Shown one piece after another: positions 28,159 through 37,038 of a stretch of 45,308 nucleotides of DNA. A model generated the notes under the pieces. It saw only the letters and a program-made list of their open reading frames with translations. It did not search any database and was not told the DNA's origin. Origin of the DNA: Rhodanobacter denitrificans (GTDB taxonomy: Bacteria > Pseudomonadota > Gammaproteobacteria > Xanthomonadales > Rhodanobacteraceae). The position numbers and the translations under genes are program-made. The stretch lies in the NCBI RefSeq assembly GCF_003335105.1, contig NZ_QFWQ01000013.1, positions 1 to 45,308 on the forward strand, in the 5' to 3' direction. How positions within the stretch are numbered: the stretch's first letter is position 1; each line of letters begins with the position of its first letter.

Positions 28159-28228
28159 GCGTGCCAGTGTAGTGCGGGCGCGGATCCGGGCGAGCGTGCT
28201 GGCGGCCGTCCGGATCGCGCGGCATCAC

Positions 28229-28999
28229 TCACTTGCCGGAGGCGATGTAGCTCAGCTCCGCGTTGTAGCTGTCCACGTGCGAGGACTGCTGCGTGGTGAC
28301 GGCATTGAGCGATTTGCGCATCGCGTCGGCGTCGCTCTTGCCGTATACGCTCTCGACCATCTTCCAGAGATCGGGATTCGCTTCCGCGCCCAGGTCCGCC
28401 CAGCTCTTGGCGGGGAGCACCACGATGAAATCGGGGGCGCCATCACCGGCGTCCTGCACCCGGCCGATCTGGAAGTAGTGCGGCCACTGTGTCTTCTCGG
28501 CGGCGGCGGCAATCTTCTTCGCCACGGTTTCGAAGGTCGCGATGGGCTCATGGCCGGGCTTGAGCCGGAAGTAGATCACCTCGATCAGCGGGGGCGGCGC
28601 CATGCTCATGCCCTTGGGCATGTGGGTCATCTCGGGCATCGCCCGGAAGAACGCGCTCGTCTCGCTCTTCAGGTGCGGGTTGACGTCGGACTTGATCACG
28701 CCGAGGCAGGCCTTCACCGCGGCGTCCATCGCGTCGAAGCTGGCCCACGGCACCGGGTCGGAGACGTAGGAGTAGCTGTAGGTGTCGCCGGTTTGGTGCG
28801 TCCAGGCGGTCCAGTGGTACTTGAAGCCGTGCTGGTGCAGGCACTGGTTGAAGTTCCTGGTACCGGCCTCGTAGGCCTGCTGGTCCGCGGGCGCCACGGT
28901 GTCGGTGAAATCACGGATGACACGCACATCGTCCGCCGCCTGCGCGGTGGCACATGACAGCGCAAACGCCAGCACCGGCCAGACCGTACTGTTCTTCAT
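28229..28999 (-). CDS. Secreted protein of unknown function (256 aa)
   Basis: ATG 28999 with GGGAGG six bases upstream begins a signal peptide VWPVLAFALSCATAQA (cleavage about residue 21). The mature part starts DDVRVIRDFTDTVAPADQQAYEAGTRN and contains HGFKYHWTAWTHQTGDTY, a Met-rich centre (MPEMTHMPKGMSMAPP) and LKPGHEPIATFETVAKKIAAA. The second half recalls NIPSNAP/heme-degrading-like ferredoxin-fold segments (EVIYFRLKPG...), but this is weak. The Met/His-rich centre could bind metal. No family assigned. Confidence 0.75.
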   Translation of the reverse strand: MKNSTVWPVLAFALSCATAQAADDVRVIRDFTDTVAPADQQAYEAGTRNFNQCLHQHGFKYHWTAWTHQTGDTYSYSYVSDPVPWASFDAMDAAVKACLGVIKSDVNPHLKSETSAFFRAMPEMTHMPKGMSMAPPPLIEVIYFRLKPGHEPIATFETVAKKIAAAAEKTQWPHYFQIGRVQDAGDGAPDFIVVLPAKSWADLGAEANPDLWKMVESVYGKSDADAMRKSLNAVTTQQSSHVDSYNAELSYIASGK

Positions 29000-29156
29000 A
29001 CGAACCTCCCCTGGGCACTTGCCCCTTGCGTGGACAGGACATCCCCTGATCGTCAAATGGTGGACGATGGCTGCCAACGATGCGCGGCACCGGCGAAGCA
29101 GGACGTGAAGGCGGCGATGGGCCGGATTCACATTTTTTTAAGCTGGAAGGTCAATG

Positions 29157-29181
29157 AAAAGGCCGCGCTGTGAGCGCGGCC
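29157..29181 (-). terminator. Intrinsic terminator of the argS-SPOR operon
   Basis: A perfect nine-pair stem GGCCGCGCT/AGCGCGGCC with a three-base loop lies at 29161-29181. On the minus strand it is followed by TTTT (29160-29157). It stands 33 bases after the SPOR gene stop. Confidence 0.85.
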
Positions 29182-29214
29182 TTGAGGTTTCAGTGCAGCT
29201 GGACGGGTAAAAGC

Positions 29215-29913
29215 CTAGTGGCCTTCCTTCAGCGCGATCGCGTTGATGCCGGCGCCGGCCAGGCGCTGCTTGGTCGATTCCAGTTCCGTGGCCGAGCGGA
29301 ACGGGCCCAGCCGTACGCGGTTGTAGGTCTGCCCGCCGATGCTGACCGACTGCACGTTGGCGACGAAGCCCTGCAGCGCGAGCTTGGCCTTCAGGGTCTC
29401 CGCGTCGGCGGCATTCGGGAACGCACCGACCTGCAGCAGGTAGCCGCTGCCGGTAGCGGGCTGCGGCACCGCACTGGCCGGTGCCGCAGTGACGTCCTGG
29501 GTGACCGTGGCCGGTACGTTCGCCGGCGCCGGCTTGGCTGCCTGCTGCGCCTGCAGTTGCGCCGCCTGCTGCTTCTGCTGCTGCTCGACGCGCGCCTGCG
29601 CGCTGATCTCGGCGTCGGGAATGCGCACTTCCTTCTCCGACAGCACCGAGTAGAAATCGAATTGCGGCTTCTTTGGCGCGTTGTCGCCGGCGCCCGCTTC
29701 GAGCACGCCCGGCGCGCTGCCGCGCTCGGCGGTTGCCTGCGGATTCGCCTGCGGACCGTCGGCCCTGCGCAGGCCGGTCAGCAGGCTGCCGCGCATCATC
29801 ACCGCCATCAGGATTGCGCCGGCCACCAGGCCGACGACCGCGTAACCCCAGCCCGGGAAGCCGTTGCTGCCGTTGCGCACGGCCTGCCGGCCCCTGCCCT
29901 TGCGTGCTGCCAT
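29215..29913 (-). CDS. SPOR-domain inner membrane protein (232 aa)
   Basis: Cell-division type protein: one membrane helix (WGYAVVGLVAGAILMAVMM, residues 22-40) with a basic cytoplasmic N-terminus, a periplasmic linker with a Gln/Ala coiled segment (VEQQQKQQAAQLQAQQAAK), and a C-terminal SPOR domain (GYLLQVGAFPNAADAETLKAKLALQGF...YNRVRLGPFRSATELESTKQRL) that binds denuded septal glycan. The start overlaps the argS stop by one base (TAATG), so the genes are coupled; argS followed by a SPOR protein (FtsN-like) is a common arrangement in proteobacteria. Confidence 0.9.
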   Translation of the reverse strand: MAARKGRGRQAVRNGSNGFPGWGYAVVGLVAGAILMAVMMRGSLLTGLRRADGPQANPQATAERGSAPGVLEAGAGDNAPKKPQFDFYSVLSEKEVRIPDAEISAQARVEQQQKQQAAQLQAQQAAKPAPANVPATVTQDVTAAPASAVPQPATGSGYLLQVGAFPNAADAETLKAKLALQGFVANVQSVSIGGQTYNRVRLGPFRSATELESTKQRLAGAGINAIALKEGH

Positions 29914-31601
29914 TACATCTTCTCCGGGGCGCCGAGGCCCAGCAAATCCAGGCCATTCTTCAACACCTGGCGGGTCGCCACCACCAGCGCCAGGCGTGCG
30001 TTGCGCAGCGCGGCGTCCTCGACCAGGAACTGGTGCGAGTTGTAGTAGGTATGGAACGCGTTGGCCAGCTCGCGCAGCCACGCCGCGACCACGTGCGGCT
30101 CCAGGTTCGCCGCGGCGGCCTCGACCAGCTCGGGATACTTCGACAGCTCGGTCAGCAGGATCTGCTCGTGCTCGTTGTCCAGCTGGTCGAGGTGGGCGAG
30201 GCCGGCGGCGAGGTCGACCGTGAAGCCTTTCTCCGGTGCCTGGCGCAGCACGCTGCAGACGCGCGCATGCGCGTACTGGATGTAGTAGACCGGGTTGTCG
30301 TTCGACTGCGAACGCGCCAGGTCGATGTCGAACACCAGCTGCGAATCGCTCTTGCGCGAGATCAGGAAGTAGCGCGTGGCGTCGCGGCCGACCTGGTCGA
30401 TCAGGTCGCGCAGGGTGACGTAGCTGCCGGCGCGCTTGGAGATCTTCACCTCCTCGCCGCCCTTCATCACCGTGACCATCTGGTACAGCATGTAGTCGGG
30501 GTAGCCCGTGGGGATGCCGCAATCGAGCGCCTGCAGGCCAGCCTTCACCCGCGCCAGCGAGCCGTGGTGGTCCGAGCCCAGCACGGTGATGGCCTTGCCG
30601 TAGCCGCGCTGCCATTTCGACAGGTGGTAGGCGACGTCCGGCACGAAGTAGGTGTAGGTGCCGTCGGACTTGCGCATCACGCGGTCCTTGTCGTCACCGA
30701 AATCGGTGGTGCGCAGCCACAGCGCGCCGCCTTCCTCGTAGGTGTGGCCGTGCGCGACCAGTTCGCGCACGGTCTCTTCCACCTTGCCATCGCTGTACAG
30801 CGAGGACTCCAGGAAGTAGGTGTCGAAGCCCACGCCGAATGCCTGCAGGTCCAGATCCTGCTCGTGGCGCAGGCTGGCCACGGCGAAGCGGCGGATCGCG
30901 TCGAGGTCGTCGACGTCGCCGGCGCCGGTGACCGTTTCGCCGTCGGCGACCACCGATTCGCGGTCGAGGTAGGCGCGCGCCACCTCGGCGATGTAGTCGC
31001 CGCGGTAGCCGTTCTCCGGCCAGTTGCTGTCGTCCGGGGTGATTCCGCGGCTGCGCGCCTGCACCGAAATGGCGAGGTTGGCGATCTGCACGCCGGCGTC
31101 GTTGTAGTAGAACTCGCGCTTCACGTTCCAGCCGCTGGCGTCGAGCAGTCGGCTGAGGCAGTCGCCGATCGCCGCGTTGCGGCCGTGGCCCACGTGCAGC
31201 GGGCCGGTCGGGTTTGCCGAGACGAATTCCACGCCCACGGTCCTGCCGTGGCCACTGGCGTTGCGCCCGTAGGCGTCGCCTTCGGCCATGATCCGGTGCA
31301 CTTCGGCGTGGTAGGCAGCTGGAGCGAGGAAGAAGTTGATGAAACCGGGGCCGGCGATCTCGACTTTCTCGACCAGGGTGTTCGCCGGCAGCGCGGCCAC
31401 CAGTTTCTCGGCCAGTTCGCGCGGCTTGGCGCGGGCCGGCTTGGCCAGCAGCATCGCCACGTTGCTGGCGAAATCGCCATGCTCGCGGCTGCGCGCGCGC
31501 TCGATCACGAAACCGGGCAGGTCGAGGTCGGCAGGCAAGGTGGCGGCGCCTTGCAGGGTCTGGATAGCCTGCCGTACCAGTTCGCGCAGCTGTTCTTTCA
31601 C
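29913..31601 (-). CDS. argS: Arginyl-tRNA synthetase (562 aa)
   Basis: Charges tRNA-Arg. The N-terminal domain contains [17 protein letters not shown] and [12 protein letters not shown]. The class I signature appears as [17 protein letters not shown]. The second motif is the degenerate [17 protein letters not shown] typical of ArgS, and the C-terminal DALR anticodon domain ends in [20 protein letters not shown] 31601 ([10 protein letters not shown]) is chosen because it gives the family's usual N-terminus; its ribosome binding site is poor, and the frame is open further upstream. It heads a two-gene operon with the SPOR protein. Confidence 0.95.
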   Translation of the reverse strand: MKEQLRELVRQAIQTLQGAATLPADLDLPGFVIERARSREHGDFASNVAMLLAKPARAKPRELAEKLVAALPANTLVEKVEIAGPGFINFFLAPAAYHAEVHRIMAEGDAYGRNASGHGRTVGVEFVSANPTGPLHVGHGRNAAIGDCLSRLLDASGWNVKREFYYNDAGVQIANLAISVQARSRGITPDDSNWPENGYRGDYIAEVARAYLDRESVVADGETVTGAGDVDDLDAIRRFAVASLRHEQDLDLQAFGVGFDTYFLESSLYSDGKVEETVRELVAHGHTYEEGGALWLRTTDFGDDKDRVMRKSDGTYTYFVPDVAYHLSKWQRGYGKAITVLGSDHHGSLARVKAGLQALDCGIPTGYPDYMLYQMVTVMKGGEEVKISKRAGSYVTLRDLIDQVGRDATRYFLISRKSDSQLVFDIDLARSQSNDNPVYYIQYAHARVCSVLRQAPEKGFTVDLAAGLAHLDQLDNEHEQILLTELSKYPELVEAAAANLEPHVVAAWLRELANAFHTYYNSHQFLVEDAALRNARLALVVATRQVLKNGLDLLGLGAPEKM

Positions 31602-31742
31602 GGATGGGGTCGGTTTCGTGATGGAACCGCCAATCCTAACAGACCGGCCCGCGGCGAAACGCGCCGCCATGAGCGATGACGGCGCGGGTCGGCAGGTTGA
31701 TCCGGATATGACGGAATCATGATGCGCCGCCGCGAGGCCGCC

Positions 31743-31751
31743 TGTGGATAA
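31743..31751 (-). promoter_or_regulatory. Consensus DnaA box (TTATCCACA)
   Basis: Exact match on the minus strand to the high-affinity DnaA box. Part of the unusual 502-base gap between argS and radC, 142 bases upstream of the argS start. Confidence 0.55.
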
Positions 31752-31813
31752 GTCTGTGGGGAAAGCCGTGGGCCACGGTTCCCCGCAGCCTCGTGGATGC
31801 CAGCCACCCTGTG

Positions 31814-31860
31814 ATAAAAAGAAATTATTCTTCAATATCAATACATTAAAACATCAATCT
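31814..31860. other. AT-rich block in the argS-radC gap
   Basis: Only 8 of 47 bases are G or C, in a chromosome where most genes are very G+C-rich. It lies between two DnaA boxes and contains a small AAGAA/TTCTT inverted repeat. It could be an UP-element/promoter region for argS on the minus strand, or a DNA-unwinding segment. Confidence 0.5.
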
Positions 31861-31905
31861 AGAGTCGACAGGTGGATAGGCCCGGCAGGGCCGGTATCAC
31901 CGTTT

Positions 31906-31914
31906 TGTGCATAA
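31906..31914 (-). promoter_or_regulatory. Second DnaA-box match (TTATGCACA)
   Basis: Fits the relaxed consensus TTATNCACA, in the same orientation as the box at 31743, on the far side of the AT-rich block. Confidence 0.45.
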
Positions 31915-31984
31915 GTTCCCGAGACTTGGCGACACTTCCGCTCGGTGAAGGCGTCATGATTTCGTCATGCCGCACTGCGACAAT

Positions 31985-32092
31985 GATCTGGCCGGGGCAT
32001 GAACTCCCCTCCATGTCACGGCCCGGGGACGCCGCTCTCCCCCACCTCCCACAATCGGCCTCGCGGCGTGGCTCGTGCCACGCCGTTTTTTT
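31985..32092 (+). ncRNA. Candidate small RNA of about 100 bases ending in an intrinsic terminator
   Basis: A strong + strand terminator at 32064-32092 has no + strand gene in front of it. A possible -10 GACAAT (31979-31984) would start a transcript near 31990. The transcript would contain GGGG/CCCC (31994-31997 with 32006-32009) and C-rich single-stranded stretches with CCTCC at 32008-32012 and 32045-32049, complementary to Shine-Dalgarno sequences. The 5' end is uncertain; it could begin nearer the AT-rich block. It is not recognised as 6S RNA, tmRNA or SRP RNA. Confidence 0.4.
32064..32092 (+). terminator. Strong intrinsic terminator facing radC
   Basis: CGGCGTGG (32064-32071), a six-base loop and CCACGCCG (32078-32085) are followed at once by seven Ts on the + strand. 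Read on the minus strand, the hairpin is not followed by a T-run, so it serves rightward transcription and not radC, which stops at 32104 from the other side. Confidence 0.8.
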
Positions 32093-32103
32093 GCGGGGCG
32101 GTT

Positions 32104-32775
32104 TCAGAGCAGGCCGCGGGCGGCCATCGACACCGGTTCGCCGCTGCCGATTACCAGATGGTCGAGCACGCGGACGCCGACCAGTTGCAGCGCATCGCGC
32201 AATTCGTGGGTGATCGCCCGGTCCGCGGCACTGGGTTCGGCGACGCCGGATGGGTGGTTATGGGCGAAGATCACCGCGCAGGCGTTGTGCTGCAGGCAGG
32301 CTCGCACCACCTCGCGCGGGTGCACGCTGGCGCCGTCCACGGTGCCGCGGAACAGTTCCTCGAACGCCAGCACGCGGTGGCGGTTGTCGAGGTACAGACA
32401 GCCGAACACCTCGTACGGCAGGTGGCGCAGCCGCGCCCGCAGATAGTCGCCACTGTCGCGCGGGTTGCCCAGGCTGGGTTTCTCCAGCAACTGTTCGGCC
32501 AGGCTGCGACGGGCCAGCTCCAGCGCGGCGGCGATCCGCGCGCGCTTGGCCGGGCCCAGTCCGCCGACACGGATCGGCCGCTCGGGCCGGGCCAGCAAGG
32601 CGCCCAGACTGCCGGCGTGGGCCAGCAGTTCGCGCCCCAGCGCCAGCGCATCCTTGCCGCGACTGCCGTTGCCCAGCAGCACGGCAAGCAGCTCGGCGTC
32701 GGACAGCGTGCCGCTGCCGCGCGCCAGCAATTTTTCGCGGGGGCGCTCCCCCTCGGGCCAGTTGCGGATGCTCAT
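32104..32775 (-). CDS. radC: RadC family JAB/MPN domain protein (223 aa)
   Basis: The N-terminal helix-hairpin-helix region (PREKLLARGSGTLSDAELLAVLLGNG and GGLGPAKRARIAAALELARR) is followed by an MPN+ metalloprotease-like domain with the JAMM motif HNHPSGVAEPSAAD and upstream Glu in FEELFRGTVDGASVHPREV. The family was long named a DNA repair protein, but its biochemical role is unsettled. Length is typical. Divergent from coaBC with 96 bases between. Confidence 0.93.
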   Translation of the reverse strand: MSIRNWPEGERPREKLLARGSGTLSDAELLAVLLGNGSRGKDALALGRELLAHAGSLGALLARPERPIRVGGLGPAKRARIAAALELARRSLAEQLLEKPSLGNPRDSGDYLRARLRHLPYEVFGCLYLDNRHRVLAFEELFRGTVDGASVHPREVVRACLQHNACAVIFAHNHPSGVAEPSAADRAITHELRDALQLVGVRVLDHLVIGSGEPVSMAARGLL

Positions 32776-32871
32776 GACCCTACCGTGCCGGAGGCTGTCG
32801 CCGCCGGGCAGCGGTATGCGCGAACGAATCCGGTAAGCTACATGTCTGCCCGATTGTCAGGCCCGCCTTAC

Positions 32872-34077
32872 ATGAGTCTTGCCCAACGTCGCATCCTGCT
32901 GGGAGTGTCGGGTGGCATCGCCGCCTACAAGTCCTGCGAACTGGTCCGCCGCCTGCGCGACCTCGGCGCCGAGGTGCGCGTGGTGATGACCGAGGGCGCC
33001 ACACGCTTCGTCAGCCCGACCACCTTCCAGGCACTGTCCGGTCAGCCCGTGCGGGTGAGCCTGTGGGATGCGCAGGCCGAGGCGGCGATGGGCCATATCG
33101 AACTGGCGCGCTGGGCCGAACGGATCCTGGTGGCGCCGGCCAGCGCCGACCTGCTGGCGCGGCTGGCGCACGGCCTGGCCGACGACCTGCTGACCACCTT
33201 GTGCCTGGCCAGTGCGGCGCCGCTGTACCTGGCGCCGGCGATGAACCAGCAGATGTGGGCGCACCCGGCGGTGCAGGCGAACCTCGACACGCTGCGCCAG
33301 CACGGCGCGCTGATCCTGGGGCCGGCCTCCGGCGAGCAGGCCTGCGGCGACATCGGCAATGGCCGCATGCTGGAGCCGCACGACTTGCGCGATGCGCTGA
33401 TCGCCTCGTTCGGCGATCGTTCGCTGGCCGGGCTGAAGGTGGTGGTCAGCGCCGGCCCCACCTTCGAGGACATCGACCCGGTGCGTTTCATCGGCAACCG
33501 CAGCTCGGGGAAGATGGGCTTCGCGGTGGCCGCCGCCGCCGTGCAGGCCGGCGCCGAGGTGACCCTGGTGGCGGGGCCGGTAGGTCTGGCCACGCCGGTC
33601 GGCGTGGCGCGGCGCATCGACGTGCGCAGCGCGGCGCAGATGCACGCGGCGGTGCTGCAGGCGGCGGTACAGGCGGATATCTACATCGGCGCGGCGGCCG
33701 TCGGCGACTACCGCCCGCAGGAGGTGTCCGCGCAGAAGCTGAAGAAGCGCGACGGCGGCGACCTGGTGCTGCGCCTGGGCGAGAATCCGGACATCCTGGC
33801 CAGCCTCTCGGCGCAAACCACGCACCCGTTCCTGGTCGGATTTGCCGCGGAGACGCATGATGTGGCCGCTTATGCGCAGGACAAGCTGCAGCGCAAGGGG
33901 CTGGACATGATTGCGGCGAATCAGGTGGGCGACGGCCTCGGTTTCGAGGCCGCCGACAATGCATTGACCCTGTACTGGGCCGGCGGCGCGGTGGAGCTGC
34001 CGCGCGCGGCCAAGTCCGAATTGGCGCGCCGGCTGGTCGCCCACGTGGCCGAACGCTACCGGGCGATGCGCGGATGA
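32872..34077 (+). CDS. coaBC: Bifunctional phosphopantothenoylcysteine decarboxylase/synthase (401 aa)
   Basis: Two consecutive steps of coenzyme A synthesis. The CoaC flavoprotein half has [16 protein letters not shown], His75 in [18 protein letters not shown] and Cys158 in [10 protein letters not shown]; both numbers coincide with the E. coli enzyme, which supports ATG 32872 over the in-frame ATG at 32842. The CoaB half starts near residue 185 ([26 protein letters not shown]) and shows [11 protein letters not shown] and KLKK. The gene overlaps dut by four bases (ATGA), so the two are translationally coupled. Confidence 0.96.
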   Translation: MSLAQRRILLGVSGGIAAYKSCELVRRLRDLGAEVRVVMTEGATRFVSPTTFQALSGQPVRVSLWDAQAEAAMGHIELARWAERILVAPASADLLARLAHGLADDLLTTLCLASAAPLYLAPAMNQQMWAHPAVQANLDTLRQHGALILGPASGEQACGDIGNGRMLEPHDLRDALIASFGDRSLAGLKVVVSAGPTFEDIDPVRFIGNRSSGKMGFAVAAAAVQAGAEVTLVAGPVGLATPVGVARRIDVRSAAQMHAAVLQAAVQADIYIGAAAVGDYRPQEVSAQKLKKRDGGDLVLRLGENPDILASLSAQTTHPFLVGFAAETHDVAAYAQDKLQRKGLDMIAANQVGDGLGFEAADNALTLYWAGGAVELPRAAKSELARRLVAHVAERYRAMRG

Positions 34078-34532
34078 CGATCGACGTCGAGCTGAAGATC
34101 CTCGATCCGCGCCTGGGCGACAGCATCCCGTTGCCGCAGGCGGCTACCGCCGGCAGCGCCGGCATGGACCTGCGCGCCGCGCTGGAGCAGCCGCTGACAT
34201 TGCAGCCCGGCGAAAGTGCGCTGGTGCCCAGCGGCATCGCGATCCACATCGGCGACCCGGGCTGGTGCGCGCTGGTGGTGCCGCGTTCGGGGCTGGGCCA
34301 CAAGCATGGGCTGGTGATGGGCAACCTGGTCGGGGTGATCGACGCCGACTACCAGGGGCCGCTGATGATTTCGTGCTGGAACCGCGGCAGCCAGGCGTAC
34401 ACCATCGCCGTGGGCGACCGCGTCGCCCAGTTGCTGCTGGTGCCGGTGGCGCAGGCACGGCTGAACATCGTGGCCGATTTCGCGCCGAGCGCACGCGGCA
34501 GCGGCGGGTTCGGCTCGACCGGCGTCCAATAA
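34074..34532 (+). CDS. dut: dUTP diphosphatase (152 aa)
   Basis: Hydrolyses dUTP to dUMP, keeping uracil out of DNA and feeding dTMP synthesis. The trimeric dUTPase motifs are in order: [50 protein letters not shown] and the C-terminal [11 protein letters not shown] that closes over the active site. Start ATG 34074 overlaps the coaBC stop. The coaBC-dut-algC order is common in Pseudomonas and Xanthomonadales. Confidence 0.96.
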   Translation: MTIDVELKILDPRLGDSIPLPQAATAGSAGMDLRAALEQPLTLQPGESALVPSGIAIHIGDPGWCALVVPRSGLGHKHGLVMGNLVGVIDADYQGPLMISCWNRGSQAYTIAVGDRVAQLLLVPVAQARLNIVADFAPSARGSGGFGSTGVQ

Positions 34533-34589
34533 TCAGGCGGTCGGCCCGGCAGCACCGGTCCGGCCCGCAGTACAGCCGCGGGGGCGGGT

Positions 34590-36902
34590 ATGGCGTTGAA
34601 CATCGGCAATGAACGGCTGCGGGGTTTCCAGGTCGACTGGCGTGATCTGCTGCCCCTCGCTGGCGGCACTGCCCTGCTGCTGCTGGGGTTGTTCTGCGCC
34701 TGGCAGACCTGGCTGATCGCCGACGAAAGCGATGCGATCCGGCGGGTGCATCTGGCCCAGGACGAGGCGGTCAAGGCACTGTCCGAGGAAATCGCCAGCC
34801 AGCGCGCCGGGGTCGAGAAGGTGCTCGCAACGGTGGATCCGGCGGCGCTGATGAGCGCCCCGGCGCAATCCGCCGCGGCGCTGCGCCAGCGCCTGCCGCA
34901 GGTGAAGACGCTGGAGCTGTACAGCGGCGACCTGGGCGAGGTGCTGCACGCCAACTATCGCGTGTTCGGCTATGCCAAGGCGGCCCAGCTGATGGGGGCG
35001 CAGAGTGCCGATGGGATGCCCCCGGCGCAGAGCGTCTCCTACGGCAGCGGCGACCGCCGGTTGAGCCTGGTGATTCCGCTGGGGCCGCCGCCGCAGGCCC
35101 AGGCCTGGGCCTGGGTCGAATTGCCGTTCGCGCCGCTGAAGCAGCGTTTCGACGCGATTTCCCCGGCCGGCGGCCGGCTCGACCTGCGTCAGGGCGACGA
35201 TCGCGGCAACGTGCAGTTGTATTCGCATGGCACCGCCTCGGCCGAGGCCGAGGCGGTCGGCAAGCCGGTCCCCGGCAGCGCGTTCAGCGTGGGTGCCGGC
35301 CTGCCAGGCGCCTTCATCGTGTTGCCGCGGTCGTGGCTGCTGAGCGGGCTGCTGGCCCTGCTCGGCCTGGGCGGCGGCGTCCAGCTGCTGCGTCTGCGCC
35401 TGCGCTGGAAAGCGGCGCCGGAGGCGGAGGAGCCAGACGTGCCGCTGCCGGCCCGCCAGGTCGCCCTGGCCCGGGCGGCACCGCCGGAGCCGCCGGCCGC
35501 GCCGCCGGTCGCCGCGCCGGCCGGCATGGACCCAAGCATCTTTCGCGCGTACGACGTACGCGGCGTGGTCGGCAAGAGCCTGAACCGGGACGTGGCGCGG
35601 GCGCTGGGCCAGTCGATCGGCACCTTGATGGGCGAGAAGGGCCTGCGCGAAATCGTGGTCGGCCGCGACGGCCGGCTGTCCGGGCCGGAGCTGGCCGGCG
35701 CGCTGGCCGAGGGCCTGCGCGAGGCCGGCGTCGACGTGATCGATATCGGCGCGGTGCCGACCCCGGTGGTGTACTACGCCACCTATCGCTTCAACACCGG
35801 CTGTGGCGTGGCGGTCACCGGCAGCCACAACCCGCCCGACTACAACGGTTTCAAGATCGTGGTGGGCGGCGAGACGTTGTCCGAAGGCGCGATCCAGGAC
35901 CTGTATCAGCGCATCGCCGGCGGCGCGCTGGCCGGTGGCGGCGGCGGCGGCCTGCGCCAGGTCGACGTGGTGCCGGACTATATCGAGAAGATCGTCTCCG
36001 ACGTGCTGGCAGAACGCCGCCTGAAGGTGGTGGTCGACTGCGGCAACGGCATTCCCGGCGCGATCGCGCCGCAACTGCTGGAAGGCGTTGGTTGCGAGGT
36101 GGTGCCGCTGTACTGCGACGTCGACGGCACCTTCCCCAACCATCACCCGGATCCGTCGGACCCGCACAACCTGGAAGACCTGGTCCACGCCGTGCGGCAG
36201 ACCGGCGCCGACCTCGGTCTGGCGTTCGACGGCGACGGCGACCGGCTCGGCGTGGTCAGCCGTTCCGGCGAGATCGTCTATCCGGACCGCCTGCTGATGC
36301 TGTTCGCGCGTGACGTGCTGTCGCGCCAGCCTGGCGCCACGGTCATCTACGACGTGAAGTGCACGAGCCACCTCAAGGGGCAGATCCTGGACGCGGGCGG
36401 CAGCCCGCTGATGTGGCGCACCGGGCATTCGCTGATCAAGGCGAAGATGCGCGAGACCGGCGCCGAGCTGGCCGGCGAGATGAGCGGGCATTTCTTCTTC
36501 AAGGAGCGCTGGTACGGCTTTGACGATGGCCTGTATGCCGCCGCGCGGCTGCTGGAGATCATCGCCGGCGACCTGGAGGGGCGCAGCGCGGAGGGGATTT
36601 TTGCCACCCTGCCCAAGAGCATCTCCACGCCGGAGCTGAAGGTCGAGCTGGCCGAGGGCGAGCACTATCGCTTCATGGACAAGCTGCGCCAGCAGGCCAG
36701 CTTCGAGGGCGCCAGCCTGATCACCATCGACGGCCTGCGCGCGGACTGGCCGGACGGCTGGGGTCTGGTGCGCGCGTCGAACACTACGCCGGTGCTGGTG
36801 CTGCGCTTCGAGGCGGACAACCCGGTCGCGCTGAAGCGGATCCAGCAGGTCTTCCGCAACCAGCTGCTGGCGGTGGACGCCGCGCTGAAGCTGCCTTTCT
36901 GA
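34590..36902 (+). CDS. algC: Membrane-anchored phosphomannomutase/phosphoglucomutase (770 aa)
   Basis: Interconverts hexose 1- and 6-phosphates for exopolysaccharide and LPS precursors. The C-terminal 450 residues form a complete alpha-D-phosphohexomutase: catalytic Ser412 in TGSHNPPDYNG, metal loop DGDGDR from residue 547, sugar loop GEMSGHFFF, and phosphate loop RASNTTPVLVLRF. Unlike the 460-residue Pseudomonas enzyme, it has about 310 extra N-terminal residues: a membrane helix near 21-43, a presumably periplasmic domain (45-245) with coiled EEIASQRAGVEKVL, a second helix near 247-270 and a Pro/Ala-rich linker. This two-part form is known in Xanthomonadales. The periplasmic domain might sense or tether. 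It follows dut by 57 bases. Confidence 0.93.
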   Translation: MALNIGNERLRGFQVDWRDLLPLAGGTALLLLGLFCAWQTWLIADESDAIRRVHLAQDEAVKALSEEIASQRAGVEKVLATVDPAALMSAPAQSAAALRQRLPQVKTLELYSGDLGEVLHANYRVFGYAKAAQLMGAQSADGMPPAQSVSYGSGDRRLSLVIPLGPPPQAQAWAWVELPFAPLKQRFDAISPAGGRLDLRQGDDRGNVQLYSHGTASAEAEAVGKPVPGSAFSVGAGLPGAFIVLPRSWLLSGLLALLGLGGGVQLLRLRLRWKAAPEAEEPDVPLPARQVALARAAPPEPPAAPPVAAPAGMDPSIFRAYDVRGVVGKSLNRDVARALGQSIGTLMGEKGLREIVVGRDGRLSGPELAGALAEGLREAGVDVIDIGAVPTPVVYYATYRFNTGCGVAVTGSHNPPDYNGFKIVVGGETLSEGAIQDLYQRIAGGALAGGGGGGLRQVDVVPDYIEKIVSDVLAERRLKVVVDCGNGIPGAIAPQLLEGVGCEVVPLYCDVDGTFPNHHPDPSDPHNLEDLVHAVRQTGADLGLAFDGDGDRLGVVSRSGEIVYPDRLLMLFARDVLSRQPGATVIYDVKCTSHLKGQILDAGGSPLMWRTGHSLIKAKMRETGAELAGEMSGHFFFKERWYGFDDGLYAAARLLEIIAGDLEGRSAEGIFATLPKSISTPELKVELAEGEHYRFMDKLRQQASFEGASLITIDGLRADWPDGWGLVRASNTTPVLVLRFEADNPVALKRIQQVFRNQLLAVDAALKLPF

Positions 36903-36933
36903 GAAGCCGCGGGCCCTGTCGCCGGGGTCCGCA

Positions 36934-36974
36934 CGCAGGCGCCCGCTTTCCGCGGTGGAAAACGGGCGCTTGCG
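36934..36974. terminator. Long 18-pair hairpin between convergent genes
   Basis: The arm 36934-36951 (CGCAGGCGCCCGCTTTCC) pairs with 36957-36974 across a five-base loop, with only two non-Watson-Crick positions. It lies between algC (+) and the DUF4124-like gene (-). No T-run on either side, so termination may need Rho, or the hairpin may protect the algC 3' end. Confidence 0.5.
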
Positions 36975-37038
36975 TCGACAGGAAGATGCCCGCCACGGCT
37001 ATGGCGGAAGGAGGACGCCGCCGGTTCCCCGGCTGACG

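Noticed and set aside
31999-32871. N-terminal extension of coaBC back to 31999
   Set aside because: It is antisense to radC, and His75 and Cys158 numbering fits a start at 32872.
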